DNA of 64,000 nt from Bacillus sp. OxB-1 (GTDB taxonomy: Bacteria; Bacillota; Bacilli; Bacillales_A; Planococcaceae): assembly GCF_000829195.1 (NCBI RefSeq), contig NZ_AP013294.1, positions 2,491,001-2,555,000 of the forward strand. The letters are read 5' to 3'. Positions within the stretch are counted from its first letter, which is position 1, and every line of letters starts with the position of its first letter. The notes beneath the pieces are model-generated. The model was not told where the DNA came from. It saw nothing but the letters and a program-made list of their open reading frames with translations, and searched no databases. Positions 53,548-61,754 of the stretch are shown piece after piece. A program made the translations under genes and the position numbers.

Positions 53548-53794
53548 ACCGATCATCCTTTCGCGTGGTATTCATTAATCTATCAACGTTTAAACGACTT
53601 TGGAGTCCGATGTTTAATTCCCTATATTATATGATAGTTACTATTATAGAGCAACATACGGCAACTTTTGACGAAAGTTATGAAATCTTGGTTTTAAAAT
53701 CCCTTTTCATTTCCCAAGCAATACAGCTCCCATGGCAAAAGACTGATTTCCTTATAGATAGGTTGGAAGTATAGTATAATTTACTACCAGTAGC

Positions 53795-55132
53795 ATGAAT
53801 TACAAACAAGAAGTCGCCCGGTGGCTCCGGGCCTTGCGGAGTGTGCGAGCAATGTCATATGAACAAAAACTGATGCAAATGAAGAAACTGTTGAAGAAGG
53901 CTGATCCTAAACCGGAAACGCAGCGAAGTAAGCCCCCGGAAAAGAAACTTCCTCCACCGCCCGTTTATGAACAAAGTTGGTTGGCGGCCGGCCTGACGAA
54001 AGAACCGAATCCTTTTGGCATCGTCTATAAGAAGACGGTCGAATATGACGGCGACTACCGGCATGGCGAAATCGCTTTATCGGGTTTGAAGAGGACGATT
54101 GACAATTGGGCTGGGGCGGGGGAGATTCATCCGCTTTCCCCGGATTTGTCCAAACCGCTTCTGTTTTTTGATACCGAAACGACCGGGTTAAAAGGGGCAG
54201 GGACGCTCATTTTTCTTATGGGATTCATTGAACGGACCACGGATTCTTTCCGCCTGACGCAATATGTCCTGCCAGGACCGGATCATGAAGCGGCATTCCT
54301 CTATGCGTCACGGCTATGGGAAACGGACTCGACGCTGGTGACGTATAATGGGAAGAGTTTCGACATTCCGCAAATGGAGACGCGTTGGACGATGAACCGG
54401 AACGTCCTGCCGCCGCTGCTCAAGCATGATCAGATCGATTTGCTGCATGGCTCGCGGCGCATTTGGAAAGAGGAGATGGGGACGTTCCGGCTTCCGGCGA
54501 TCGAGGAGGAGCAGCTCGGTTTCCATCGCGACGGGGATATACCTGGCCATATGGCGCCGATTATCTATCAGGATGCTGTCAAACACGGCCGCGCCGACTT
54601 ATTGATGAAAGTGCTATTGCATAATGAGTGGGATATCCTATCGCTCGTCGCTTTATACATCCGCTCGACCGACCTGCTATTGAAGGCGGATTTGACAGAA
54701 TCGGCCGTTATCCATACGAATATCGGGAAATGGTTTGCCGATTTGAAATCCTATGAGCGTAGTGGCAAGCTTTTTGAACAGGTCGTCAAGGAGTATGGGG
54801 CTGATCATCCGATGACGCACTACCATCTGGGGTTTCATTTGAAACGAAAAGGTGATTTCAGGGCAGCGATCGAATCATTTTCCATCGCATCGAGCCATTT
54901 GACGGGCCGACATCGTATTTTAGCTTTGGAGGAATTAGCGAAGCTGCAGGAGCATAAAGTGAAAGAGCTGGAATCGGCGATGGGAAATACGAAATTGGCG
55001 TTGCAATACGTCCAAGAAGACCGGGAACTGTCCAGAAAATTCCGCAATCGCGCGGGAAATGAGTTGCGGAAACGGGAAATACGGCTTGCCCGGAAACTAT
55101 TTCCCGGGGAAGCGCAAGAACCGACAAAATAA
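53795..55132 (+). CDS. mrfB: MrfB/YprB exonuclease with TPR domain
   Basis: 445 residues. An RNase H-like DEDD exonuclease: FFDTETTGL (about 124-132), VTYNGKSFDIP (about 184) and HNEWDILS (about 276). The C-terminus holds TPR-like helices (TNIGKWFADLKSYERSGKLF). In B. subtilis MrfB degrades DNA after MrfA opens it in mitomycin repair. No clear ribosome-binding site before ATG 53795. Confidence 0.88.
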   Translation: MNYKQEVARWLRALRSVRAMSYEQKLMQMKKLLKKADPKPETQRSKPPEKKLPPPPVYEQSWLAAGLTKEPNPFGIVYKKTVEYDGDYRHGEIALSGLKRTIDNWAGAGEIHPLSPDLSKPLLFFDTETTGLKGAGTLIFLMGFIERTTDSFRLTQYVLPGPDHEAAFLYASRLWETDSTLVTYNGKSFDIPQMETRWTMNRNVLPPLLKHDQIDLLHGSRRIWKEEMGTFRLPAIEEEQLGFHRDGDIPGHMAPIIYQDAVKHGRADLLMKVLLHNEWDILSLVALYIRSTDLLLKADLTESAVIHTNIGKWFADLKSYERSGKLFEQVVKEYGADHPMTHYHLGFHLKRKGDFRAAIESFSIASSHLTGRHRILALEELAKLQEHKVKELESAMGNTKLALQYVQEDRELSRKFRNRAGNELRKREIRLARKLFPGEAQEPTK

Positions 55133-55221
55133 GGCTTTGATTCCCGTTCAAATTAAGACAGGGAAGGACAAAATATGTTATAATGAGAGCTATGTAACGA
55201 CAGACGGAAGGGCGTAGTCTT

Positions 55222-55518
55222 ATGGAAATTAAATTGGACTCTAAAACAATTCTTGAAAAAGACTTCAAGACCGGCCTACGTGGCTATAATCAGGAAGAGG
55301 TTGATCTTTTCCTCGACGATGTCATTCAAGATTACGAGACATACAAGAAAATGGTCGCAGAATTACGGCTTGAAAATGAGCGGTTGAAAGAGGAATTGGC
55401 GTCTAGCCAAAAGAGGACCACTGTCGGAACGGGCGGCACGACGAATTTCGATTTGCTGAAACGAATCTCAAATCTGGAAAAGCATGTATTCGGCAGCCGG
55501 CTTTCCGAGGATGGGTAA
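55222..55518 (+). CDS. gpsB: Cell division protein GpsB
   Basis: 98 residues, DivIVA-like: KDFKTGLRGYNQEEVDLFLD at 14-33, then coiled coil and a C-terminal LLKRISNLEKHVFG trimerisation segment. GpsB couples penicillin-binding proteins to the divisome in Firmicutes. Located before rnpB as in Bacillus. Confidence 0.93.
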   Translation: MEIKLDSKTILEKDFKTGLRGYNQEEVDLFLDDVIQDYETYKKMVAELRLENERLKEELASSQKRTTVGTGGTTNFDLLKRISNLEKHVFGSRLSEDG

Positions 55519-55548
55519 TATTGCAAGCTACAAGGTTCGACATATCCA

Positions 55549-55577
55549 TTGAATCAGAATAGAAAGTACTGTATACT
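55549..55577 (+). promoter_or_regulatory. Promoter of rnpB
   Basis: TTGAAT (55549-55554) and TATACT (55572-55577), spacer 17; start expected near 55584, matching the RNA 5' end. Confidence 0.75.
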
Positions 55578-55585
55578 GGACAATA

Positions 55586-55986
55586 CCATAGCGAATTTAG
55601 GTAATCGCTGCAACGTAAAGTTGTAGAGGAAAGTCCATGCTCACACGGTTCTGAGATGTCCGTAGTGTTCGTGCCCGGCGAAAAAATAAGCCGGGGCACC
55701 GTGCATTGCACGGTGACGGCGGGGATAAATCCTACGTCCTTCGGGATATGGATGAGGTTCCCTGAAAAGTGCCACAGTGACGTAGCCGGTCCGGAAACGG
55801 TCCGGGTGGAACGCGGTAAACCCCACGAGTGAGAAACCCAAATTATGGTAGGGGCACTCTTCGGAAGGAAATGAACGGAAGAAGGGACAGACAACAGTCT
55901 GTAGATAGATGATTACCACCCTAAGTACGAGGCGGAAGCCGTTTGAGTACACGGGAACAAAACATGGCTTATCAAATTTACTATGG
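55586..55986 (+). ncRNA. rnpB: RNase P RNA, Bacillus (B) type
   Basis: About 400 nt. P1 pairs CCATAGCGAATTT (5') with AAATTTACTATGG (3'). Conserved blocks read as in B. subtilis: GTAATCGCTGCA, AGAGGAAAGTCCATGCTC, GTGCCACAGTGACG, GTGGAACGCGGTAAACCCC, GAGAAACCCAAATT, ACAGTCTGTAGATAGATGATT and ACAAAACATGGCTTA. The catalytic RNA that matures tRNA 5' ends. Confidence 0.96.
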
Positions 55987-56005
55987 TTCTAACATTCAGT
56001 TGAAC

Positions 56006-56034
56006 GCTCTCCTATTCTCTTGGGGAGCTTTTCT
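56006..56034 (+). terminator. Terminator of rnpB
   Basis: GCTCTCC and GGGGAGC stem followed by TTTTCTT. Confidence 0.7.
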
Positions 56035-56081
56035 TATGTATATGGAATTTAATTTGATATAATAATAATCTTGCAGAGCTG

Positions 56082-56231
56082 ATGGGCATCTGCATGGTTT
56101 GCGGGCATGCGCTCGAAACCGGGCCTTCCAATCTCCCACCGGAACACGCAAGATGGCAACCAGATACACCGGTACCAATTACATCTTCTGAATTAGGTTA
56201 TAGGGAATGGGTGAGTTTCGATGAACTCTAG
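56082..56231 (+). CDS. 49-residue CxxC protein overlapping the GGDEF-EAL gene
   Basis: ATG 56082 opens MGICMVCGHALETGPS..., ending REWVSFDEL at 56231. Codon use looks normal and the C-terminal residues (SELGYREWVSFDEL) have a folded-protein character; CMVC could form half a zinc knuckle. It overlaps the PAS-GGDEF-EAL gene by 11 bases, suggesting translational coupling. TATAAT at 56058-56063 would place the start site about 12 bases before the ATG; the ribosome-binding site is weak. No homology evidence. Confidence 0.45.
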   Translation: MGICMVCGHALETGPSNLPPEHARWQPDTPVPITSSELGYREWVSFDEL

Positions 56232-57966
56232 TAAACAATCCTTTGCTTCCTCTGAAGTCCTGTCTGAATATCCGAAAGAACTTTCGGAAAAAGTTTTCAT
56301 GACCGTGGATGAAGGGATTATGATCACAGATAAAAATAGACGCATTGTCCACGTCAACCCCGCATTTGAACAAGTGACCGGGTATCGGAGAGACGAAGTA
56401 GTCGGTCAGACGCCGCGAATTCTCCAATCGGGTGTACATACTGCCCATTTTTATCAGAATATGATGAATGTCCTAGATAAGGAAGGGCGATGGAACGGGG
56501 AAATCTGGAACCGGCGGAAAAACGGTGAGATTTATCCTGAGTGGCTACGGATCATGGAAGTCCGGGACGACAGCGGGGCCGTTACGAATTATTTGGGAAT
56601 ATTCGTCGACCTTTCCGACCACGAAGTAGCATTGAAGAATTTAAAGGACGCCTCCATGACGGATACATTGACGAAGGTGGGCAATCGGCAATCCTTCTAT
56701 CACCGGATGGAAGTGCTGTTCAATTCGGGTGAAGAAGATGACAAGATATTCGCCATATTGTTCCTCGATTTGGATCGCTTCAAACAGATTAATGATACGC
56801 TCGGTCATGCGATTGGCGATGAATTATTGAAGGAATTCGCCCGAAGGCTACGGAAATTATTGAAAAACAAGGATATTATCGCTCGGATCGGCGGCGATGA
56901 GTTTGTCATCGCGTTGACCGGACTAAAGCATTCCGGGGAAGCCGCCATTTTCGCGGAACGGATTCTCGAGAAACTGGAAAGGCCGCATCATATCGGTTCC
57001 TATGAGCTGTTCATCTCCTCCAGCATCGGCATCAGCCTCTATCCGCAGGACGGAAAATCGCTTGATGACCTATTGAAAAAGGCGGATTTGGCAATGTATG
57101 AATCAAAACGGAGCGGCCGCAACAATTACACTTTTTTCTATGAAGATCTGGTAACCGACGTGACACGGATGATTGAACTGGAAACCCGTCTTTTGACGGC
57201 TATCGAGGAAAGGAAATTCAGCTTGACGTATCAGCCGAAAATCGATATGACAACGGGTCGCATCGTCGGGGTCGAGTCGTTTGTCCATTGTCCCGTCTGC
57301 CAGAACGGACCGGAAGCCATCGATGACTTCACCCCTATCGCCGAGGAGCTGGGACTGATGGTGCCGATTACCGATATAGCGCTTGTAAAAGTATGCGAGG
57401 ATCTCCTGATGATGCAAGCGGAAGGGGTCGACCCGGGGCGGGTGTCCATCAATATTTCCGCCATCTACTTCATGCAGCCGAACTTGATCGAATCATTGAC
57501 GAACACGATCCGGCGTTTCGGGCTATCGCCACGTCAATTTGAGTTGGAAATCGCCGAAAGTGTCGTCATGGCGAACGGCGAGCGTTCGATTCAGATACTG
57601 AGTGCTTTGAAAGCGGTCGGGTTTTCTGTGGCCATCGACCATTTCGGGAACGGTTTTTCTTCCTTAGGTCTGTTATCCAGAATATCGGTCGATACTATTA
57701 AAATCGATCGGATCTTCATCCAAAACATCTTTGAAGCGGATGAGAACCGGATCATTGTCGACATGATCATTCAAATGGCAAATCGTCTTGGCATTGCAGT
57801 GGCGGCGGATGGAGTCGAACATATCCGGCAGATGAAGCTTCTGCGGTCGATGGGCTGTGCGTTGGCCCAAGGCGGCTATGTGAGCGATGCGATTTGCCAA
57901 TCGGAACTCGGTGAAATCATTGCAATGTTTGACGAAATGGGAACGGAGTGGGAAGTGCGTGAGTGA
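56221..57966 (+). CDS. PAS-GGDEF-EAL protein with degenerate EAL domain
   Basis: 581 residues, soluble. PAS (about 25-145; VDEGIMITDKNRRIVHVNPA), GGDEF (about 146-310; IGGDEFVIAL intact, so diguanylate cyclase activity is possible) and EAL (about 325-570). In the EAL part the signature is ESF (GVESFVH), the substrate/loop motif is DHFGNGFSS instead of DDFGTGYSS, and EIAES replaces EITES, so phosphodiesterase activity is unlikely. ATG 56221 behind AGGGAATGGGTGAG. Inserted between rnpB and ypsC relative to B. subtilis. Confidence 0.88.
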   Translation: MNSSKQSFASSEVLSEYPKELSEKVFMTVDEGIMITDKNRRIVHVNPAFEQVTGYRRDEVVGQTPRILQSGVHTAHFYQNMMNVLDKEGRWNGEIWNRRKNGEIYPEWLRIMEVRDDSGAVTNYLGIFVDLSDHEVALKNLKDASMTDTLTKVGNRQSFYHRMEVLFNSGEEDDKIFAILFLDLDRFKQINDTLGHAIGDELLKEFARRLRKLLKNKDIIARIGGDEFVIALTGLKHSGEAAIFAERILEKLERPHHIGSYELFISSSIGISLYPQDGKSLDDLLKKADLAMYESKRSGRNNYTFFYEDLVTDVTRMIELETRLLTAIEERKFSLTYQPKIDMTTGRIVGVESFVHCPVCQNGPEAIDDFTPIAEELGLMVPITDIALVKVCEDLLMMQAEGVDPGRVSINISAIYFMQPNLIESLTNTIRRFGLSPRQFELEIAESVVMANGERSIQILSALKAVGFSVAIDHFGNGFSSLGLLSRISVDTIKIDRIFIQNIFEADENRIIVDMIIQMANRLGIAVAADGVEHIRQMKLLRSMGCALAQGGYVSDAICQSELGEIIAMFDEMGTEWEVRE

Positions 57967-59089
57967 ATATAAATTAGTGGCAACGTCCGCGATGGGGCTG
58001 GAATCCATCGTGGCGGATGAAGTGAAGGCGCTCGGATTCGAAACGAGCACCGAAAATGGCAAGATCTATTTCCAAGGCGACGAAACGGCCATCGCGAAGA
58101 CCAATATGTGGCTTCGGGTAGCGGACCGCGTACGGATCGTTGTCGGAGAATTCAAGGCGACGACGTTCGATGAGCTGTTTGAGCGGACGAAGGCGATTGC
58201 ATGGGAACGCTATTTGCCTGTCGACGCGGCTTTTCCGGTTGCCGGGAAATCGGTGAAATCGACTTTATACAGTGTGCCGGATTGCCAAGCGATCGTTAAA
58301 AAAGCGATTGTGGAGCGACTTAAATCGGCTTACAAGCGGATTGGGTTCTTAGATGAATCCGGCCCTTTATTCAAACTGGAAGTATCCATTTTGAAAGATA
58401 AAGTGACGCTTACGATCGACTCGAGCGGGGCGGGACTCCATAAACGGGGCTATCGGGTCGGCCAAGGGGATGCGCCTTTGAAAGAGACTTTAGCTGCGGC
58501 GCTTGTCAAATTGACACGCTGGAATCCAGACCGTCCGTTTGTCGACCCATTTTGCGGGTCGGGTACGATTCCGATTGAGGCGGCGATGATCGGCCAAAAT
58601 ATCGCACCGGGTTATAATCGGGAGTTTTTGAGCGAACAATGGCCGTGGATCCGGAAAAAGACGTGGGATGACGTACGGATGGAAGCGGAGGATTTGGCAA
58701 ACTATGATCAGCCGTTGTCCATATCCGGATTCGACCACGATCCGCGGATGATCAAGGTCGCTCGTACGAATGCCATTGAAGCGGGATTCCTCGATATCAT
58801 TCATTTTGAGCAGCGCGATGTCCGGGAATTGGTTGTGGAAGGTTTGAACGGCGTCCTTGTGGGCAATCCTCCCTATGGTGAGCGCCTCGGTGAAATCGAA
58901 GAGGCGGAAGAAATGGCGCAAGTGCTGGGCGATGTGATGAAAGATTATCCATCCTGGTCCGTCTACATGCTTTCTTCTTTGGAAAACTTTGAAACGATGT
59001 ACGGGAAAAAAGCGACGAAAAAGAGAAAATTATTCAACGGCTTCATTCGAACTGATTTGTACCAGTTCTGGGGCCGACGTCAGTCATAA
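57959..59089 (+). CDS. ypsC: THUMP-domain class I RNA methyltransferase YpsC (RlmL-like)
   Basis: 376 residues from GTG 57959. THUMP N-terminus (VATSAMGLESIVADEV), SAM motif DPFCGSGT (about 197-204) and NPPYGERLG (about 301-309). Relatives methylate 23S rRNA guanine N2. It overlaps the preceding GGDEF gene by eight bases, so it is translated with it although the functions are unrelated. Confidence 0.85.
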   Translation: MSEYKLVATSAMGLESIVADEVKALGFETSTENGKIYFQGDETAIAKTNMWLRVADRVRIVVGEFKATTFDELFERTKAIAWERYLPVDAAFPVAGKSVKSTLYSVPDCQAIVKKAIVERLKSAYKRIGFLDESGPLFKLEVSILKDKVTLTIDSSGAGLHKRGYRVGQGDAPLKETLAAALVKLTRWNPDRPFVDPFCGSGTIPIEAAMIGQNIAPGYNREFLSEQWPWIRKKTWDDVRMEAEDLANYDQPLSISGFDHDPRMIKVARTNAIEAGFLDIIHFEQRDVRELVVEGLNGVLVGNPPYGERLGEIEEAEEMAQVLGDVMKDYPSWSVYMLSSLENFETMYGKKATKKRKLFNGFIRTDLYQFWGRRQS

Positions 59090-59096
59090 AAATGTT

Positions 59097-59123
59097 GGAA
59101 GAGGATTGTGCCTCTTCCTTTTG
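59097..59123 (+). terminator. Terminator of ypsC
   Basis: GGAAGAGG and CCTCTTCC stem followed by TTTT. Confidence 0.75.
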
Positions 59124-59147
59124 CATGTAATCAGGAAGGAGTCCCCT

Positions 59148-61058
59148 ATGAAAAGAAAACTGCCATTCCCTTTATCGAAAGAAAAGTCATTCTATGATTC
59201 ATTGAGTGATTGGATCGGTGATACGCTGTATGACGATTTGACCGAAAAAGGGTTTGAATGCCGCGATGAACAGATTTTTATGTCCTTTCAAATCGAACAG
59301 GCCTTGAAAGAAAAGAAAGTGCTCTTCGCGGAAGCGGGGGTCGGAACGGGAAAAACGATCGCTTATTTGTTGCCGGCCATCGCGTATGCCCGGTATACCG
59401 GGAAACCGGCGCTCATTTCCTGTGCAGATGAAACGCTGATCGACCAGCTCGTCAAAGAAGACGGCGATATCCGGAAAATCAGTGACGCCTTGGAATTAGA
59501 TATCGATGTCCGGCTCGCCAAAGCGCGGGATCAATACCTATGTCTGAAACGTTTGGAAGAGACGGGGGATACGACGAATGAAGAGTTCATCGAACAGGTA
59601 GAGGACTCCCTCCCGGATTTCGTTCATGGCAATGTCTCCCTCCAATCGACAGCTGTGTACGGAGAACGTTCCGATTATCCGGAATTGAGCGACGCGCAGT
59701 GGAAAATGGTGAACTACCATCCGATCCAGCAATGCGAAGCTTGCGATCTGCGCAATAAATGCGGACAGACGCTCCATCGCAATCATTACCGGGAAGCGGT
59801 GGAGATCATCATCTGCTCCCATGATTTTTATATGGAACATATTTGGACGAAGGACTCGCGCAAACGGCAAGGTCAATTGCCTTTATTGCCCGAGGTTTCA
59901 ATGATTGTTTTTGACGAAGGGCATCTCCTCGAATATTCGGCGCAGCGTGCGTTGACATACGAAGTGCAAAACAGCACGCTGCTCCATCTATTAGAGCGCA
60001 TCATGGTAGATGGTGTTCGGGAAAAGACGCTCGGCCTGATGGAAAATCTTATTGATATCCATGAGAGATTCTTTGAAAAATTGGATGACTCCGTGGAGCT
60101 CACCGATAATGAACGGAAAGCGATCGGTCGGTCGGAGGAACTGCTTGCACTTGGCAAAGAGGCGGTCCGGCTTTCCCACGCCATTTTGGAAGAATTCGTG
60201 TTTGAAGGTGAGTTATTCATTATCCCGGAATATGATCTGAAGATGGTCGAGGAGTATCTCGATCAGTACATCTATTCCATGGATCTGTTCACTTCCCAGA
60301 ATGATGCGGTCGATTGGCTGGAAGACCGGGAAGGCGAGTTGACCCTTGTCGTGATGCCAAGGCTGGTAACCGATATTTTGAGAGAAAAACTGTTTTCTTC
60401 GAAACTTCCAATCGTGTTCTCTTCGGCGACACTCTCGGTAGGAAAAGACTTTTCGTATTTGGCGGAAGGTTTGGGTATTGAGGACTATCTGTCGTTTTCC
60501 GTCCAGTCCCCATTCGATTACGATGAAGTGATGAAAGTCGTCTCGACGGATGTGGAGGACCACGAGAAAGCGGAAAAAGTGCTGGAGTTGTTGGAAGACG
60601 GGGAACAGACATTGATCTTGTTCAAATCCGAACAATCGATGAACCGGTTCCAGGCGCAACTTCCGGCTGAATGGAAAGAGCGGGTTGCTTTCGAAGGGGA
60701 GCGCGAACTATCTTCCATGATACGGGACTTCCAGCAGAAACAAGTGGCGTTCCTTTGTTCATATCATTTATGGGAAGGATTGGACATCCCGCATGATGCG
60801 TTGACGCGCGTCATTATCCACGACTTGCCGTTTCCGCCATCCGACCCATTATTCGAAGCGCGGCGTAAACATGCAGATGACCCATTCCGGCAAGTCGATT
60901 TGCCGTTCATGTTGCTGCGACTGCGACAAGGCGCCGGCCGCTTGATCCGGACTTCGGAGGATTATGGCACCGTCCATTTGTTATTGAATCCGTTGGAACA
61001 ACAACTGAAACCGGAAATCGAATCAATCTTCCCTGTCCCGATGGTGGCGCAAGCATAA
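59148..61058 (+). CDS. ypvA: DinG/XPD-type helicase YpvA
   Basis: 636 residues. Walker A EAGVGTGKT (about 63-71), DEGH box, and SATLS, GLDIPHD, QGAGRLIR motifs. Four cysteines (QYLC, then CEACDLRNKC at about 200) form an XPD-like iron-sulfur cluster site. A 5'-3' DNA helicase family; the B. subtilis orthologue has no assigned pathway. ATG 59148 behind AGGAAGGAG. Confidence 0.85.
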   Translation: MKRKLPFPLSKEKSFYDSLSDWIGDTLYDDLTEKGFECRDEQIFMSFQIEQALKEKKVLFAEAGVGTGKTIAYLLPAIAYARYTGKPALISCADETLIDQLVKEDGDIRKISDALELDIDVRLAKARDQYLCLKRLEETGDTTNEEFIEQVEDSLPDFVHGNVSLQSTAVYGERSDYPELSDAQWKMVNYHPIQQCEACDLRNKCGQTLHRNHYREAVEIIICSHDFYMEHIWTKDSRKRQGQLPLLPEVSMIVFDEGHLLEYSAQRALTYEVQNSTLLHLLERIMVDGVREKTLGLMENLIDIHERFFEKLDDSVELTDNERKAIGRSEELLALGKEAVRLSHAILEEFVFEGELFIIPEYDLKMVEEYLDQYIYSMDLFTSQNDAVDWLEDREGELTLVVMPRLVTDILREKLFSSKLPIVFSSATLSVGKDFSYLAEGLGIEDYLSFSVQSPFDYDEVMKVVSTDVEDHEKAEKVLELLEDGEQTLILFKSEQSMNRFQAQLPAEWKERVAFEGERELSSMIRDFQQKQVAFLCSYHLWEGLDIPHDALTRVIIHDLPFPPSDPLFEARRKHADDPFRQVDLPFMLLRLRQGAGRLIRTSEDYGTVHLLLNPLEQQLKPEIESIFPVPMVAQA

Positions 61059-61076
61059 TTCTTTTTTAAAAAAATA

Positions 61077-61108
61077 GAGGCAAAGGAAATTCTAGTTTCC
61101 TTTGCCTC
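61077..61108. terminator. Terminator between ypvA and cheX
   Basis: GAGGCAAAGGAAA and TTTCCTTTGCCTC form a perfect 13-bp stem; the longer T-run is on the minus strand. Confidence 0.8.
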
Positions 61109-61132
61109 TTCCTATTGGTGCTGCCTATGTAC

Positions 61133-61591
61133 TCATTCCTCATCAATTGTCAACAAAATGGTCAGCATCGTGCCGCCCTCGAGTTGAATCGGTAGATTGA
61201 AGGCTTGTTTGAAGCCATACATCTTCGTTTGCCCCGTCATGACGGTTGGCGGGGAGATGTCGAGTTGAACTCCCTCGTTTTCGAGCACAGTACATAAGTT
61301 TCCGGCGACCATATTTCCCAGTTCTCCGGTAAACGACTCCACCATTTCCCCTTCGATTTTCATGCCGAACATCGCCTGCCCGATCAAGTCAATCGCTTTT
61401 TCGGAAGCATCGATCAAAAGCCTGCCCTTAATATCGCCGACTAGGCCAATCAAAACGCTTAACTCTTTTTGTATATATGGCTGGACGGTCATGGATGGAG
61501 GAAGGACATCCAGTTTGACCGGGATGACGGTAGATAAGGATGAAATCGTCCCATTTAAGATCATCTGTACGTTTTTGGATGTCGTACTCAT
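61133..61591 (-). CDS. CheX-like chemotaxis phosphatase domain protein
   Basis: 152 residues from ATG 61591 (GAGAGGTGG upstream). CheX/CheC fold: GDIKGRLLIDASEKAIDLIG, FTGELGNMVAGNL (with the active-site Glu-Asn pattern) and TGQTKMYGFKQAF. CheX proteins dephosphorylate CheY. No other chemotaxis genes are here, so its partner is elsewhere or it has another role. Confidence 0.8.
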   Translation of the reverse strand: MSTTSKNVQMILNGTISSLSTVIPVKLDVLPPSMTVQPYIQKELSVLIGLVGDIKGRLLIDASEKAIDLIGQAMFGMKIEGEMVESFTGELGNMVAGNLCTVLENEGVQLDISPPTVMTGQTKMYGFKQAFNLPIQLEGGTMLTILLTIDEE

Positions 61592-61754
61592 TTCGGTTCC
61601 ACCTCTCTGAATAGATTCGCTAGTCCGATTATACCATGAATAAAGATTGGAAAACGAAAAGAAGGTAAATTTATGTTTTGAATAATTTGCCCGGCTTTGG
61701 AAGGCCAAAAATGGTATGATATGAGAAGTAATTGATGAAGGGATCGAACAGGAT

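Noticed and set aside
56040..56220. Possible c-di-GMP (GEMM) riboswitch before the GGDEF-EAL gene
   Set aside because: The conserved GEMM core bases and tetraloop receptor could not be matched; a short ORF explains the sequence better.
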